From the NCBI RefSeq assembly GCF_006088715.1, contig NZ_CP030771.1, positions 3,100,001 to 3,164,000 on the forward strand: a stretch of 64,000 bases of DNA. Reading direction: 5' to 3'. Made by a program: the position numbers and the translations under genes. Of this stretch, positions 51,682-61,363 are shown piece after piece; positions within the stretch are counted from its first letter, which is position 1, and every line of letters starts with the position of its first letter. This DNA comes from Streptomyces sp. YIM 121038 (lineage in GTDB: Bacteria > Actinomycetota > Actinomycetes > Streptomycetales > Streptomycetaceae). The notes beneath the pieces are model-generated. The model saw nothing but the letters and a program-made list of their open reading frames with translations. It was not told the DNA's origin and ran no database searches.

Positions 51682-53172
51682 ATGACCACCCTCCGTAATG
51701 ATGGTGCTTACACCTATGGTCGTCGACTTGTGTCCTTGTCGTCGATCGAAAGGCAGGCGAGCGAGCTCTTGCCGTACGCCACCCCCGTCGCCCCGAGCAA
51801 GCAGCAGGCGCCGCCCCCCGCGGGCCCCGGCGGCGCCCCGGCCCCCGAGGCCACCGTCACCGACCCGGCGCTCGTGCGGCGCGCGGTGAAGGCGGCCGCG
51901 CTCGGCAACGCGATGGAGTGGTTCGACTTCGGCGTCTACAGCTATATCGCGGTCACCCTCGGCAAGGTCTTCTTTCCGTCGGGCAACCCGACGGCACAGC
52001 TCCTGTCCACCTTCGGCGCCTTCGCCGCGGCCTTTCTGATCCGCCCCGTCGGCGGCATGGTCTTCGGGCCCCTCGGCGACCGCGTGGGCCGCCAGAAGGT
52101 GCTGGCCCTCACCATGATCATGATGGCGGCGGGCACGTTCGCGATCGGCCTGATCCCCTCGTACGCCACGATCGGCGTCTGGGCCCCGGTCCTCCTGCTG
52201 GTCGCCCGTCTCGTGCAGGGCTTCTCCACCGGCGGCGAGTACGCGGGCGCCGCCACCTTCATCGCCGAGTACGCCCCCGACAAGCGGCGCGGCTTCCTCG
52301 GCAGCTGGCTGGAGTTCGGCACCCTCGCGGGCTACATCGGCGGTGCGGGCCTGGTCACCCTGATGACCGCGCTCCTGTCGAGCGAGGACCTGCTCTCCTG
52401 GGGCTGGCGCGTCCCGTTCCTGATCGCGGGCCCGATGGGCCTCATCGGCCTCTACCTGCGCATGCGCCTGGAGGAGACCCCGGCGTTCGCGGCCCAGCTG
52501 GAGCGGGCGCACGCCGACGAGCGCACCCGCGGCACGGCCGGCCTGCGCGAGATGGTGACCGGCCAGTGGCGCACCCTGCTCCTGTGCGTGGGCCTCGTCC
52601 TGGTCTTCAACGTCACCGACTACATGCTCCTGTCGTACATGCCGACGTACCTGACCGGCGAGCTGAAGTACGACGAGACGCACGGCCTGCTCGTGGTGCT
52701 GGCGGTGATGGCCCTGATGATGTGCGCCCAGCCGTTCGTCGGCGCGCTCACCGACCGCGTCGGCCGCCGCCCCGTCATCGCGACGGGCTGCGCCGGCTTC
52801 TTCCTGCTCTCCGTGCCCGCCCTGCTCCTGATCCGCGACGGCTCCCTGTGGGCCATCGGGCTCGGCATGGCGGCGCTCGGTCTGCTCCTGGTCTGCTTCA
52901 CGGCCGCCATGCCGTCGGCCCTGCCCGCCCTCTTCCCCACGAAGGTCCGCTACGGCTCGCTGTCCATCGGCTTCAACGTCTCCGTGTCCGTCTTCGGCGG
53001 GACGACCCCCCTGGTGGTCACGGCCCTCATCGGGGCCACGGGGGACGTCATGATGCCCGCGTACTACATGATGGCCGCGGCCGTCGTGGGCGGCTTCGCC
53101 GTCTGGCGCATGACGGAGTCCGCGGGCCGTCCCCTGCCGGGGTCACCGCCCGCGGTCGAGCCGGGGGCCTGA
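51682..53172 (+). CDS. MHS-family (ProP-like) MFS transporter
   Basis: 496 residues if ATG 51682 is used. The N-terminal 70 residues are unusually long, and an internal start near 51769 (TTG, LPYATPVAP...) would also fit. The core is the metabolite:H+ symporter family: GNAMEWFDFGVYSYIAVTLG, FLIRPVGGMVFGPLGDRVGR, LLVARLVQGFSTGGEYAGAA and GGTTPLVVTALI. Members import proline/betaine or organic acids. The substrate here is unknown. Confidence 0.88.
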   Translation: MTTLRNDGAYTYGRRLVSLSSIERQASELLPYATPVAPSKQQAPPPAGPGGAPAPEATVTDPALVRRAVKAAALGNAMEWFDFGVYSYIAVTLGKVFFPSGNPTAQLLSTFGAFAAAFLIRPVGGMVFGPLGDRVGRQKVLALTMIMMAAGTFAIGLIPSYATIGVWAPVLLLVARLVQGFSTGGEYAGAATFIAEYAPDKRRGFLGSWLEFGTLAGYIGGAGLVTLMTALLSSEDLLSWGWRVPFLIAGPMGLIGLYLRMRLEETPAFAAQLERAHADERTRGTAGLREMVTGQWRTLLLCVGLVLVFNVTDYMLLSYMPTYLTGELKYDETHGLLVVLAVMALMMCAQPFVGALTDRVGRRPVIATGCAGFFLLSVPALLLIRDGSLWAIGLGMAALGLLLVCFTAAMPSALPALFPTKVRYGSLSIGFNVSVSVFGGTTPLVVTALIGATGDVMMPAYYMMAAAVVGGFAVWRMTESAGRPLPGSPPAVEPGA

Positions 53173-53204
53173 GCCGGGCCCGGCACCGAGGGCGAGCACG
53201 GCAG

Positions 53205-53292
53205 ATCAAGCCCGTCCGGCGTTCGAGGACGAGGCCGAAGGCCGATGGGCCGGGGGTCCGGGGGCGGAGCCCCTGGTTTCGGGAAGGGGCGG
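53205..53292 (+). repeat. Dispersed Streptomyces intergenic repeat, copy B
   Basis: From CAAGCCCGTCCGGCGTTCGA through GGGGGTCCGGGGGCGGAGCC to GGTTTCGGGAAGGGGCGGG. It is the inverse of copy A at 17245-17322 and overlaps the outer arm of 44386-44531. It lies between the transporter and the methyltransferase. Confidence 0.85.
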
Positions 53293-53343
53293 GTGTGGGG
53301 AGAGCCCTGCAGGGCCCCCACCGCCGCCACCCCAAGGAGTCCC

Positions 53344-54015
53344 ATGACCACCGAGTCCACCTGGGCCGCCGTCGACACCTACTTCACGGACCTCCTCGTA
53401 CCCGAGGACGAGGCCCTCGCCCACGCCCGCCGCGCAGGCGACGCCGCGGGGCTGCCCCCGATCAGCGTCACCCCCACGCAGGGCAAGCTCCTGCACCTCC
53501 TGGCCCGGCTCGTCCCGGCCCACCGGATCCTGGAGGTCGGCACCCTCGCCGCCTACAGCACCATCTGGCTGGCCCGGGCCCTGCCCGACGACGGCCGCCT
53601 GATCACCCTGGAGTTCGCACCGGCCCACGCGGCCGTGGCCCGCGCCAACCTCGCCCACGCGGGCCTCGACAAGGTCGCCGAGGTGCGCACGGGCCCCGCC
53701 CTGGACTCCCTGGCCGCGCTGCACGCCGAGGGCACCGCCCCCTTCGACCTGGTCTTCATCGACGCGGACAAGGCGAACAACGCGCGCTATCTGGAGTGGT
53801 CCCTGAAGCTGACCCGGCCCGGCGGCCTGATCGTCCTGGACAACGTGGTCCGCAGCGGCGAGGTCGCCGACGCCGCCTCGGACGACCCGGCGATCCTCGG
53901 CACCCGCGAGGCCCTGGAGCTCATCGCGAGCCACCCGGACCTCGACGGCACGGCGGTGCAGACGGTCGGCGCCAAGGGCTACGACGGCTTCGCCCTCGCC
54001 CGGGTGCGGGCCTGA
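53344..54015 (+). CDS. Class I O-methyltransferase (catechol/caffeoyl-CoA type)
   Basis: 223 residues from ATG 53344 with CAAGGAG upstream. Motif I is RILEVGTLAAYSTIWLARAL. FDLVFIDADKANNARYLEW contains the metal-binding Asp-Lys-Asn cluster of divalent-cation-dependent O-methyltransferases, and PGGLIVLDNVVRSGEV carries the other metal ligand. It probably methylates a catechol-like hydroxyl. No operon partner. Confidence 0.9.
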   Translation: MTTESTWAAVDTYFTDLLVPEDEALAHARRAGDAAGLPPISVTPTQGKLLHLLARLVPAHRILEVGTLAAYSTIWLARALPDDGRLITLEFAPAHAAVARANLAHAGLDKVAEVRTGPALDSLAALHAEGTAPFDLVFIDADKANNARYLEWSLKLTRPGGLIVLDNVVRSGEVADAASDDPAILGTREALELIASHPDLDGTAVQTVGAKGYDGFALARVRA

Positions 54016-54059
54016 CCCACGGCGGACCGGGGCTCGGCCCCCGCACCCGCTCCTCGTCC

Positions 54060-54452
54060 TCACCCCTCGTGGTAGAAGCCCACGTTCACGCTCCGCGGCC
54101 CCGAGCGGTCCTGCACCACGATCTCCCCGGAGCCGCCCCGCGGCAGCGGCGCCGCCCCTCCGTAGGCGAGCGGCGTCGCCGTCCCGTGGGCGAGGAGGCG
54201 GACCTCGGACGCCGGGTTCGGCTGGGAGCCGCGCAGCCACGTGACGGTCCAGACGCCGTCGGGGCCGCAGCGGAACTCCAGGTGCGTACGGGACACGAAC
54301 AGCCAGTCCTGCGGCGGCACGAGCCGGCACACGCTGCCGTCACGGCCGACCAGGAGCACCGCGCCCGGCTCGCTGGGGGCCTCCGCCATCGTCATGCCCG
54401 CGGTCGCGCCCGCGTCCGCACCCGACACCGTGGCCATCGTGAGCTCCAGCAT
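54060..54452 (-). CDS. Small cytoplasmic FHA-like domain protein
   Basis: 130 residues from ATG 54452 (MLELTM...); ATG 54488 would add 12. The block DGSVCRLVPPQDWLFVSRTH then LEFRCGPDGVW resembles the FHA phosphothreonine-binding loop (SRxH) with flanking beta strands, though the usual GR before it is loosely conserved. If real, it would bind a phosphorylated partner of a Ser/Thr kinase. It is divergent from the DUF1992 gene, with 78 bp between the starts. Confidence 0.6.
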   Translation of the reverse strand: MLELTMATVSGADAGATAGMTMAEAPSEPGAVLLVGRDGSVCRLVPPQDWLFVSRTHLEFRCGPDGVWTVTWLRGSQPNPASEVRLLAHGTATPLAYGGAAPLPRGGSGEIVVQDRSGPRSVNVGFYHEG

Positions 54453-54530
54453 CTCCGCACCCCCATGGTTTCGGACACTCGCGCGCATCCTAGCCTCGCC
54501 GCCGCCGATTGCCTCCGGGACCATGGATCC

Positions 54531-54935
54531 ATGACGGAGCGGAAGCCCCCCGGGGTGAGTTTCGAGTCCTGGATCGACCGGCAGATCCGCGAGGCGGAGG
54601 AGCGCGGGGACTTCGCCGCGCTGCCCGGCCGCGGCCGGCCCCTGCCCGACGACATGACCGCGGCGTACGACGAACTGTGGTGGATCAAGCGGAAGTTGGC
54701 CCACGAGGGCGTGTCCGTCCTGTCGCCGACCCTGGCGCTGCGCAAGGAGGCGGAGGACGTCCTCGCGGCCGCCCTCGACGCCCCCTCCGAACGCGTGGCG
54801 CGGCGCCTGGTGACGGAGCTGAACGACAAGATCCGCGAGGCGCTGCGCACGCCTCCGCCGGGGCCGCCGCTGGGCCTGCGGCCGTACGACGTGGACGAGG
54901 TGGCGCGCGAGTGGCGCGAACGGCGCGCCACCTGA
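54531..54935 (+). CDS. DUF1992 (DnaJ-homologue-subfamily-C-28-like) protein
   Basis: 134 residues from ATG 54531. The conserved block SFESWIDRQIREAEERGDFA then ALPGRGRPLPDD is the DUF1992 signature, followed by a helical segment (ELWWIKRKLAHEGV) and LNDKIREALRT. The family is widespread and its cellular role is unknown. No J-domain is present. Confidence 0.9.
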   Translation: MTERKPPGVSFESWIDRQIREAEERGDFAALPGRGRPLPDDMTAAYDELWWIKRKLAHEGVSVLSPTLALRKEAEDVLAAALDAPSERVARRLVTELNDKIREALRTPPPGPPLGLRPYDVDEVAREWRERRAT

Positions 54936-55007
54936 CCCCGGCGCCCCGGTCCGGACGGGACCGGGGCCTCACGCCGCCCCGACGCGGCCGTAGGCGAGGA
55001 TGACCGC

Positions 55008-55325
55008 ATGAGTATCGTGAAGATCAACGTCCTGAACGTGCCCGCCGAGCAGCGCGAGGTCCTGGAGAAGCGCTTCGCGTCCCGCGCGGGGGCCGTCGAG
55101 GGCTCGGACGGCTTCGAGTGGTTCGAGCTCCTCCGTCCCGTCGAGGGCACGGACGACTACCTGGTGTACACGCGCTGGCGCGACGAGGCGTCCTTCCAGG
55201 CGTGGATGGAGGGCCCCATGAAGGCGGCCCACCAGGGCGGCGGCGACCGCCCGAAGCCCGCCGCGACGGGCAACGAGGTCTGGTCCTTCGAGGTCGTACA
55301 GCAGGCGGCGCCCAAGCAGGCCTGA
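55008..55325 (+). CDS. MhuD-like heme-degrading monooxygenase (antibiotic biosynthesis monooxygenase fold)
   Basis: 105 residues from ATG 55008. Dimeric ferredoxin-like barrel with KINVLNVPAEQREVLEKRFA and GFEWFELLRPVEGTDDYLVY. The three residues important in mycobacterial MhuD occur at identical numbers: Asn7, Trp66 and His75 (FQAWMEGPMKAAHQ). MhuD opens heme non-canonically to release iron. Sequence and residue match support heme breakdown, but which product is made cannot be inferred. Stand-alone gene with no heme-uptake neighbour. Confidence 0.82.
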   Translation: MSIVKINVLNVPAEQREVLEKRFASRAGAVEGSDGFEWFELLRPVEGTDDYLVYTRWRDEASFQAWMEGPMKAAHQGGGDRPKPAATGNEVWSFEVVQQAAPKQA

Positions 55326-55354
55326 ACGCCTCAAGGGGCCCGGGCGCCGAGAGC

Positions 55355-55395
55355 CCCGTAGGGGCGCGGGGAACTGCGCGACCAGCCACGACGAA
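55355..55395 (+). repeat. Dispersed GGGGCGCGGGGAACTGCGCG repeat
   Basis: CCGTAGGGGCGCGGGGAACT then GCGCGACCAGCCACGACG, nearly identical to 58567-58603 and related to 42650-42686. Between convergent genes. Confidence 0.85.
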
Positions 55396-55431
55396 ACCTG
55401 CACGCGGCCAACGGCGGTCAACGGCACGGCC

Positions 55432-57504
<2,073 letters not shown>

Positions 57505-57606
57505 TCATCTCCATCCTGAGCCGAGTCACCCGTTATGGCCTGTTGAGTCATACGGCTGCATACTCCTGGGGAGCTCTACGGGGCCACCGAGCGAGGGGAG
57601 CACCCA

Positions 57607-58551
57607 GTGAGCGAGCGGCACGGGAGGCCCGCGGGGCCCGAGGAGCCTGCCTTAGGGGCTGGTGGGACGCAGGTGGGGGCGTGTTGCCCCCGGTGCGGCA
57701 GATCGCGTGCGCCGGGTGGTGCGCCCGCGTGCGGATGTGCGCGCGAGACGGCGGACGCGCTGCGCGAGACCCGTTCCGCGCAGGCGGCGGCCGCCGAGGA
57801 CTTCGATCCGCTGCACATCCGGCCGTACGTGACGCTGCCGGAGCCGCGGGCGCCGCTTCCGGCCCTCTCGTCGGCTCCGCCGCCACCGGCCGCCCGGCCC
57901 GCGGCGGTGCGCGGCGCCGGGGAGCGGGGCACCGCGCGGACCGCCCACCGACGGGCCCGCGGGCGCGGCCGTACGACGCTGTTCGCGGGGGCGGGGGCGC
58001 TGTTCGCCTCGGCGGCCGTGTTCGCCACCGGCATGCTCTCCGGGGGCGGTGGCGGCGGCCCGGACCGGGCGCTGCCGGACACCACGGCCAGCACCGACGA
58101 CGACCCGCCGCCGGAGGAACCGGCCGCACGCGTGTCGGCCGAGCCCGCCACCAGCCCTCCACCGAGGCCGACGCCGACACCGCGGCCGAGCCGCGAGCGG
58201 CCCTCGCCCGCCGCGACCCGGGCGCCCTCTGCCTCGCCCTCCCTGCGGCCCCTGCACGCGCCCGCCACGTCCCCGACGCGCACGACGGCCCGCGCGACCG
58301 GCACCGTGTCCTTCCCGCCGTCCCCGCCGCCCGTCCTGCGCCTGGGCGACCGCGGCCCGGAGGTCACCGGGCTCCAGTACCGCCTGCGCCGGTTACAGCT
58401 GTACGAGGGCCCGACGGACGGCGTCTACACCCCGCTGCTGGCCCAGTCGGTGGCCCGCTACCAATGGACCCGAGACATCACGGAGGACCCCCTCGGCACC
58501 TACGGCAAGGCCACCCGACGAGCCCTGGAAGCGGAGACAAGGGCCCCTTGA
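57607..58551 (+). CDS. Membrane-anchored peptidoglycan-binding protein with an N-terminal zinc-ribbon-like motif
   Basis: 314 residues from GTG 57607. A cytoplasmic Cys cluster (CCPRCGRSRAPGGAPACGC) looks like a zinc ribbon. One membrane helix follows (about 122-143), then a Pro/Thr/Ser-rich extracellular linker of about 100 residues. The end is a PG_binding_1 domain: LRLGDRGPEVTGLQYRLRRL, then GVYTPLLAQSVARYQWTRDI. It may link cytoplasmic state to the wall. It is divergent from the MFS-winged-helix gene. Confidence 0.85.
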   Translation: MSERHGRPAGPEEPALGAGGTQVGACCPRCGRSRAPGGAPACGCARETADALRETRSAQAAAAEDFDPLHIRPYVTLPEPRAPLPALSSAPPPPAARPAAVRGAGERGTARTAHRRARGRGRTTLFAGAGALFASAAVFATGMLSGGGGGGPDRALPDTTASTDDDPPPEEPAARVSAEPATSPPPRPTPTPRPSRERPSPAATRAPSASPSLRPLHAPATSPTRTTARATGTVSFPPSPPPVLRLGDRGPEVTGLQYRLRRLQLYEGPTDGVYTPLLAQSVARYQWTRDITEDPLGTYGKATRRALEAETRAP

Positions 58552-58566
58552 GCGAACGCGAGGCCG

Positions 58567-58603
58567 CCCAAAGGGGCGCGGGGAACTGCGCGACCAGCCC
58601 AGT
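58567..58603 (+). repeat. Dispersed GGGGCGCGGGGAACTGCGCG repeat
   Basis: CCAAAGGGGCGCGGGGAACT then GCGCGACCAGCCCAGTA, a second close copy of 55355-55395, again between convergent genes. Confidence 0.85.
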
Positions 58604-58653
58604 ACAACCCGCGGCCCGAAGGCCACAGGACCCTCTACGGCGCTGCCGGAGAC

Positions 58654-59319
58654 TCAGAAGGAGCCGAAAGAAAGCCGCAGCCCCCCGCCCGGCAGGGCGG
58701 TGACCCGGACCTGGGTGAGGTCGTCGACGCACACGGTCGGCCCGTGCTCAGCCGCCCGAGGGCCGACCCCAACAACCCGCATCCCCGCGGAGCGCCCGGC
58801 CGCGATCCCCGCCCCCGAGTCCTCGAAGACGACGCAGTCCTCGGGAGCGATACCGAGCTCCGCCGCGCCCTTGAGGAAGCCCTCCGGGTCCGGCTTGCCG
58901 GCGCCGACGCTCTCGGCGGTGACGCGTATCGCGGGCATCGGGAGGCCCGCCGCGCCCATGCGGCCGGTGGCCAGGGGGACGTCGGCGGAGGTCACCAGGG
59001 CGTGCGGGAGCCCGGCGAGGGAGGCCATGAAGGCGGGGGCGCCGGGGACGGGCACGACGCCGTCCAGGTCGGCGGTCTCGCGCGCGAGCATCTCGCGGTT
59101 CTCCGCGTGGTTCTCCGCCATGGGCCGCTCGGGCAGCAGGAGCGCCATGGAGGCGTGCCCCTGACGGCCGTGCACGACCTTCATGACCTCGTCCGGGTCG
59201 AGCCCGTGCCGGGCCGCCCAGTCGCGCCAGCAGCGCTCCACGACGGCGTCGGAGTTGACGAGGGTCCCGTCCATGTCCAGGAGGAGGGCTCGGGCGGTCA
59301 GTTCGGTCACGGCCGTCAT
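58654..59319 (-). CDS. HAD-superfamily (subfamily IA) phosphatase
   Basis: 221 residues from ATG 59319; the open frame to 59517 translates a tandem repeat and is unlikely to be used. HAD motifs: LLLDMDGTLVNSDAVVE (nucleophile Asp), ALVTSAD, KPDPEGFLKGA (Lys) and CVVFEDSGAG (acidic pair). The helical cap between motifs I and II fits sugar-phosphate or glycerol-phosphate phosphatases. Exact substrate unknown. Confidence 0.9.
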   Translation of the reverse strand: MTAVTELTARALLLDMDGTLVNSDAVVERCWRDWAARHGLDPDEVMKVVHGRQGHASMALLLPERPMAENHAENREMLARETADLDGVVPVPGAPAFMASLAGLPHALVTSADVPLATGRMGAAGLPMPAIRVTAESVGAGKPDPEGFLKGAAELGIAPEDCVVFEDSGAGIAAGRSAGMRVVGVGPRAAEHGPTVCVDDLTQVRVTALPGGGLRLSFGSF

Positions 59320-59355
59320 CGGCGTACTCCAAAGGCGAAGGGGACCCGCACCCGC

Positions 59356-59424
59356 GTCGAGAGGAGATCGGGAGGTCGAGAGGAGGTCGAGGTCGAGAGG
59401 GGTCGAGGTCGAGAGGAGGTCGAC
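59356..59424. repeat. Short tandem repeat GGTCGAGAGGA/GGTCGA
   Basis: About six imperfect copies of GGTCGAGAGG or GGTCGA between the HAD gene and its upstream flank. Copy number is likely to vary by slippage. It could affect expression of the HAD gene from a position about 40-100 bp before its ATG. Confidence 0.75.
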
Positions 59425-59582
59425 GGGAACAAGGCGACCCCGCCCGCCGGTCAGGGAGTACGGGCGGAGCCACTTTGTTTCCTCACGGTACAAAACAAGT
59501 CCCGCACGGGGCAACAACGCAGGTCAGGCCCTTACCAGCAGCCCCGTCCGGAGGCATCCACCGCTCCCGCACCGCGGCCGCC

Positions 59583-60161
59583 TCAGGCCACCGCCTCGTA
59601 GAGGCTCCACAGTCCGAGCGCCAGCATCAGGAGTGCCGCGATCTTGGTGATGAGGGCCAGCGGCACCCGCTTCATCAGCGCCTTGCCACCGACGATGCCG
59701 AGCCCGGCGACCGCCCAGAGGGCGAGGACCGCGCCGATGCCGACCGACAGCGGGTCGTCGTAGCGGGCGGCCAGGTTCGCCGTCATGATCTGCGTCAGGT
59801 CGCCGAACTCCGCGACCAGGATGAGCATGAAGCCCGCCCCGGAGACCCGCCAGAAGCTCTGGTCCTTGGGCGCCTTGACCTCGTCGTCGTCATCGCCCTT
59901 CTTCATGAGCAGCATCGCGGCGCCGCCGAGGAACAGCACGCCGGTGATCGCGTGCACCAGGCGCTGCGGGGCGAGCGTCAGGACGCTGCCCGCGGCCACG
60001 GCGAGCACGACGTGCACGGCGAACGCGGCGGCCACGCCCGCGAAGACGTAGCTCGCGCGGTAGCGGGTGCCGAGCACGAGTCCGGCGAGCGCCGTCTTGT
60101 CGGGCAGTTCGGCAAGGAAGACGACGCCGAAGACGAGCGCCGTCACACTCAAGCTGATCAA
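59583..60161 (-). CDS. TMEM165/GDT1-family metal transporter
   Basis: 192 residues from TTG 60161. Two copies of the family motif ExGD(K/R)(T/S) are visible: FLAELPDKTALAG and LVAEFGDLTQIMTAN. Each precedes a group of three membrane helices, six in all. The first motif has Pro instead of Gly and the second has Leu at the Lys/Arg position. Family members export Mn2+ or exchange cations for protons. A yybP-ykoY riboswitch upstream supports manganese export. Confidence 0.9.
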   Translation of the reverse strand: MISLSVTALVFGVVFLAELPDKTALAGLVLGTRYRASYVFAGVAAAFAVHVVLAVAAGSVLTLAPQRLVHAITGVLFLGGAAMLLMKKGDDDDEVKAPKDQSFWRVSGAGFMLILVAEFGDLTQIMTANLAARYDDPLSVGIGAVLALWAVAGLGIVGGKALMKRVPLALITKIAALLMLALGLWSLYEAVA

Positions 60162-60254
60162 GGTTCCTCAATCGGTCGGGCCACCCCACCGAGAGCTTCG
60201 CAGCAGCCTTCGCGTACGACACCTCGGCACGGCAGCGCACAGCGGCGCACACGG

Positions 60255-60385
60255 ATGTGTGCGCGGGGCACTGCTTGCCGAAGGTCTCGCTGGCCGCCCA
60301 CCCCGTGGGCCGCCTCCGGGCGCCGGCCCAGCTTGCGCTGAGCAGTGTGTCGACGGTCCGGCGAAGAGCTACTCCCCTTCTGCAC
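60255..60385 (-). ncRNA. yybP-ykoY manganese riboswitch
   Basis: On the minus strand, GGGGAGTAGC (60377-60368) opens the element and GCGAGACCTTCGG (60290-60278) closes the conserved loop. These are the two hallmark segments of the Mn2+-sensing yybP-ykoY family. A GCGCACAC/GTGTGCGC hairpin follows directly and may be the expression platform. It controls the TMEM165-family gene about 95 bp downstream. Confidence 0.85.
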
Positions 60386-60422
60386 CGGCCATGGTACGTG
60401 ATCCCTCCAGGCCCGCGAACAG

Positions 60423-60434
60423 GGACTTTGGTCC
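60423..60434. promoter_or_regulatory. GGACTTTGGTCC hairpin-like element, second copy
   Basis: GGACTTTGGTCC is identical to the core at 43576-43587. It lies between the manganese riboswitch and the HNH nuclease gene. It resembles a DosR/OsdR-type box with mismatches. Confidence 0.3.
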
Positions 60435-60648
60435 GGTTCCCGGCGCCGCGCGGGGTGAGCCGGGTCACTTTTCCACAACCCCCTCGGCCCCGCGCACATA
60501 TGACAAGCCGTGACATACCGGCGAACCCCTTGCCCCGGCCACCCTTTTGACGCGACCCTGTCACCGCGCGCACACCTGCTGGCCACCCCACACCGCCAGC
60601 CTGTCCACGCCCGAGTGGTCAACGTCCCCCCACCTCAAGGGAGTTCGC

Positions 60649-61296
60649 ATGCCCGGAATCTACGCGCGTCGCCGCCTCGCGGCCCTCGCCGGCGCCGCCG
60701 CCCTCGCCAGTGCCACCACCCTCCTGTCCGGCTCCCCCGCCCAGGCCGCGCCGCCCACCCCGGTCAGCGCCGCCACCGCCCGCACCTACCTCGGCCAGCT
60801 CACCGAGCGCGCCGAGGGCTCCTCCGACGGCTACAGCCGGTCCAAGTTCCCGCACTGGATCACCCAGTCCGGCACCTGCAACACCCGTGAGGTGGTCCTC
60901 AAGCGCGACGGCGAGAACGTCCAGCAGGACGGCAGCTGTGCCGCCGTCTCCGGCACCTGGAAGTCCGCGTACGACAACGCCACCTGGACCCAGGCCTCCG
61001 ACCTCGACATCGACCACGTCGTGCCGCTGTCCGAGGCCTGGAAGTCCGGCGCCAACGCCTGGACCCAGTCCCAGCGCCAGGCCTTCGCCAACGACCTGGG
61101 CCGGCCCCAGCTCATCGCGGTGACCGACAACGTCAACCAGGCCAAGGGCGACAAGGACCCGGCCGAGTGGCTGCCCCCGGCCGCCTCCTACCACTGCTTC
61201 TACGCGCGCATGTGGGTGGACGTGAAGCAGCACTACAACCTCACCGTCGACCCGGCCGAGAAGAGCAAGCTCGCCTCGATCCTGAACGGCTGCTGA
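60649..61296 (+). CDS. Secreted HNH-family (DUF1524-type) endonuclease
   Basis: 215 residues from ATG 60649 with AAGGGA upstream. The signal peptide ends GSPAQA|APPTP. The nuclease motif is LDIDHVVPLSEAWKSGANAW with the catalytic His, followed by NDLGRPQLIAVTDNVNQAKG with the Asn and KGDKDPAEWLPP. Four or more cysteines suggest disulfides. It would degrade nucleic acids outside the cell for nutrition or during development. Confidence 0.92.
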   Translation: MPGIYARRRLAALAGAAALASATTLLSGSPAQAAPPTPVSAATARTYLGQLTERAEGSSDGYSRSKFPHWITQSGTCNTREVVLKRDGENVQQDGSCAAVSGTWKSAYDNATWTQASDLDIDHVVPLSEAWKSGANAWTQSQRQAFANDLGRPQLIAVTDNVNQAKGDKDPAEWLPPAASYHCFYARMWVDVKQHYNLTVDPAEKSKLASILNGC

Positions 61297-61325
61297 CCGG
61301 CAGATCGCCGGAACCGTCCCGCCCG

Positions 61326-61360
61326 CCTCCGTCGTTCCGTACCGTACGGGGCGACGGAGG
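61326..61360 (+). promoter_or_regulatory. Hairpin overlapping the ribosome site of the PhoD-like gene
   Basis: Arms CCTCCGTCG (61326-61334) and CGACGGAGG (61352-61360) with an inner CCGTAC/GTACGG stem. The second arm contains the GGAGG ribosome site for GTG 61364, so the hairpin would hide it. It could also terminate the nuclease transcript. Confidence 0.65.
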
Positions 61361-61363
61361 AGA

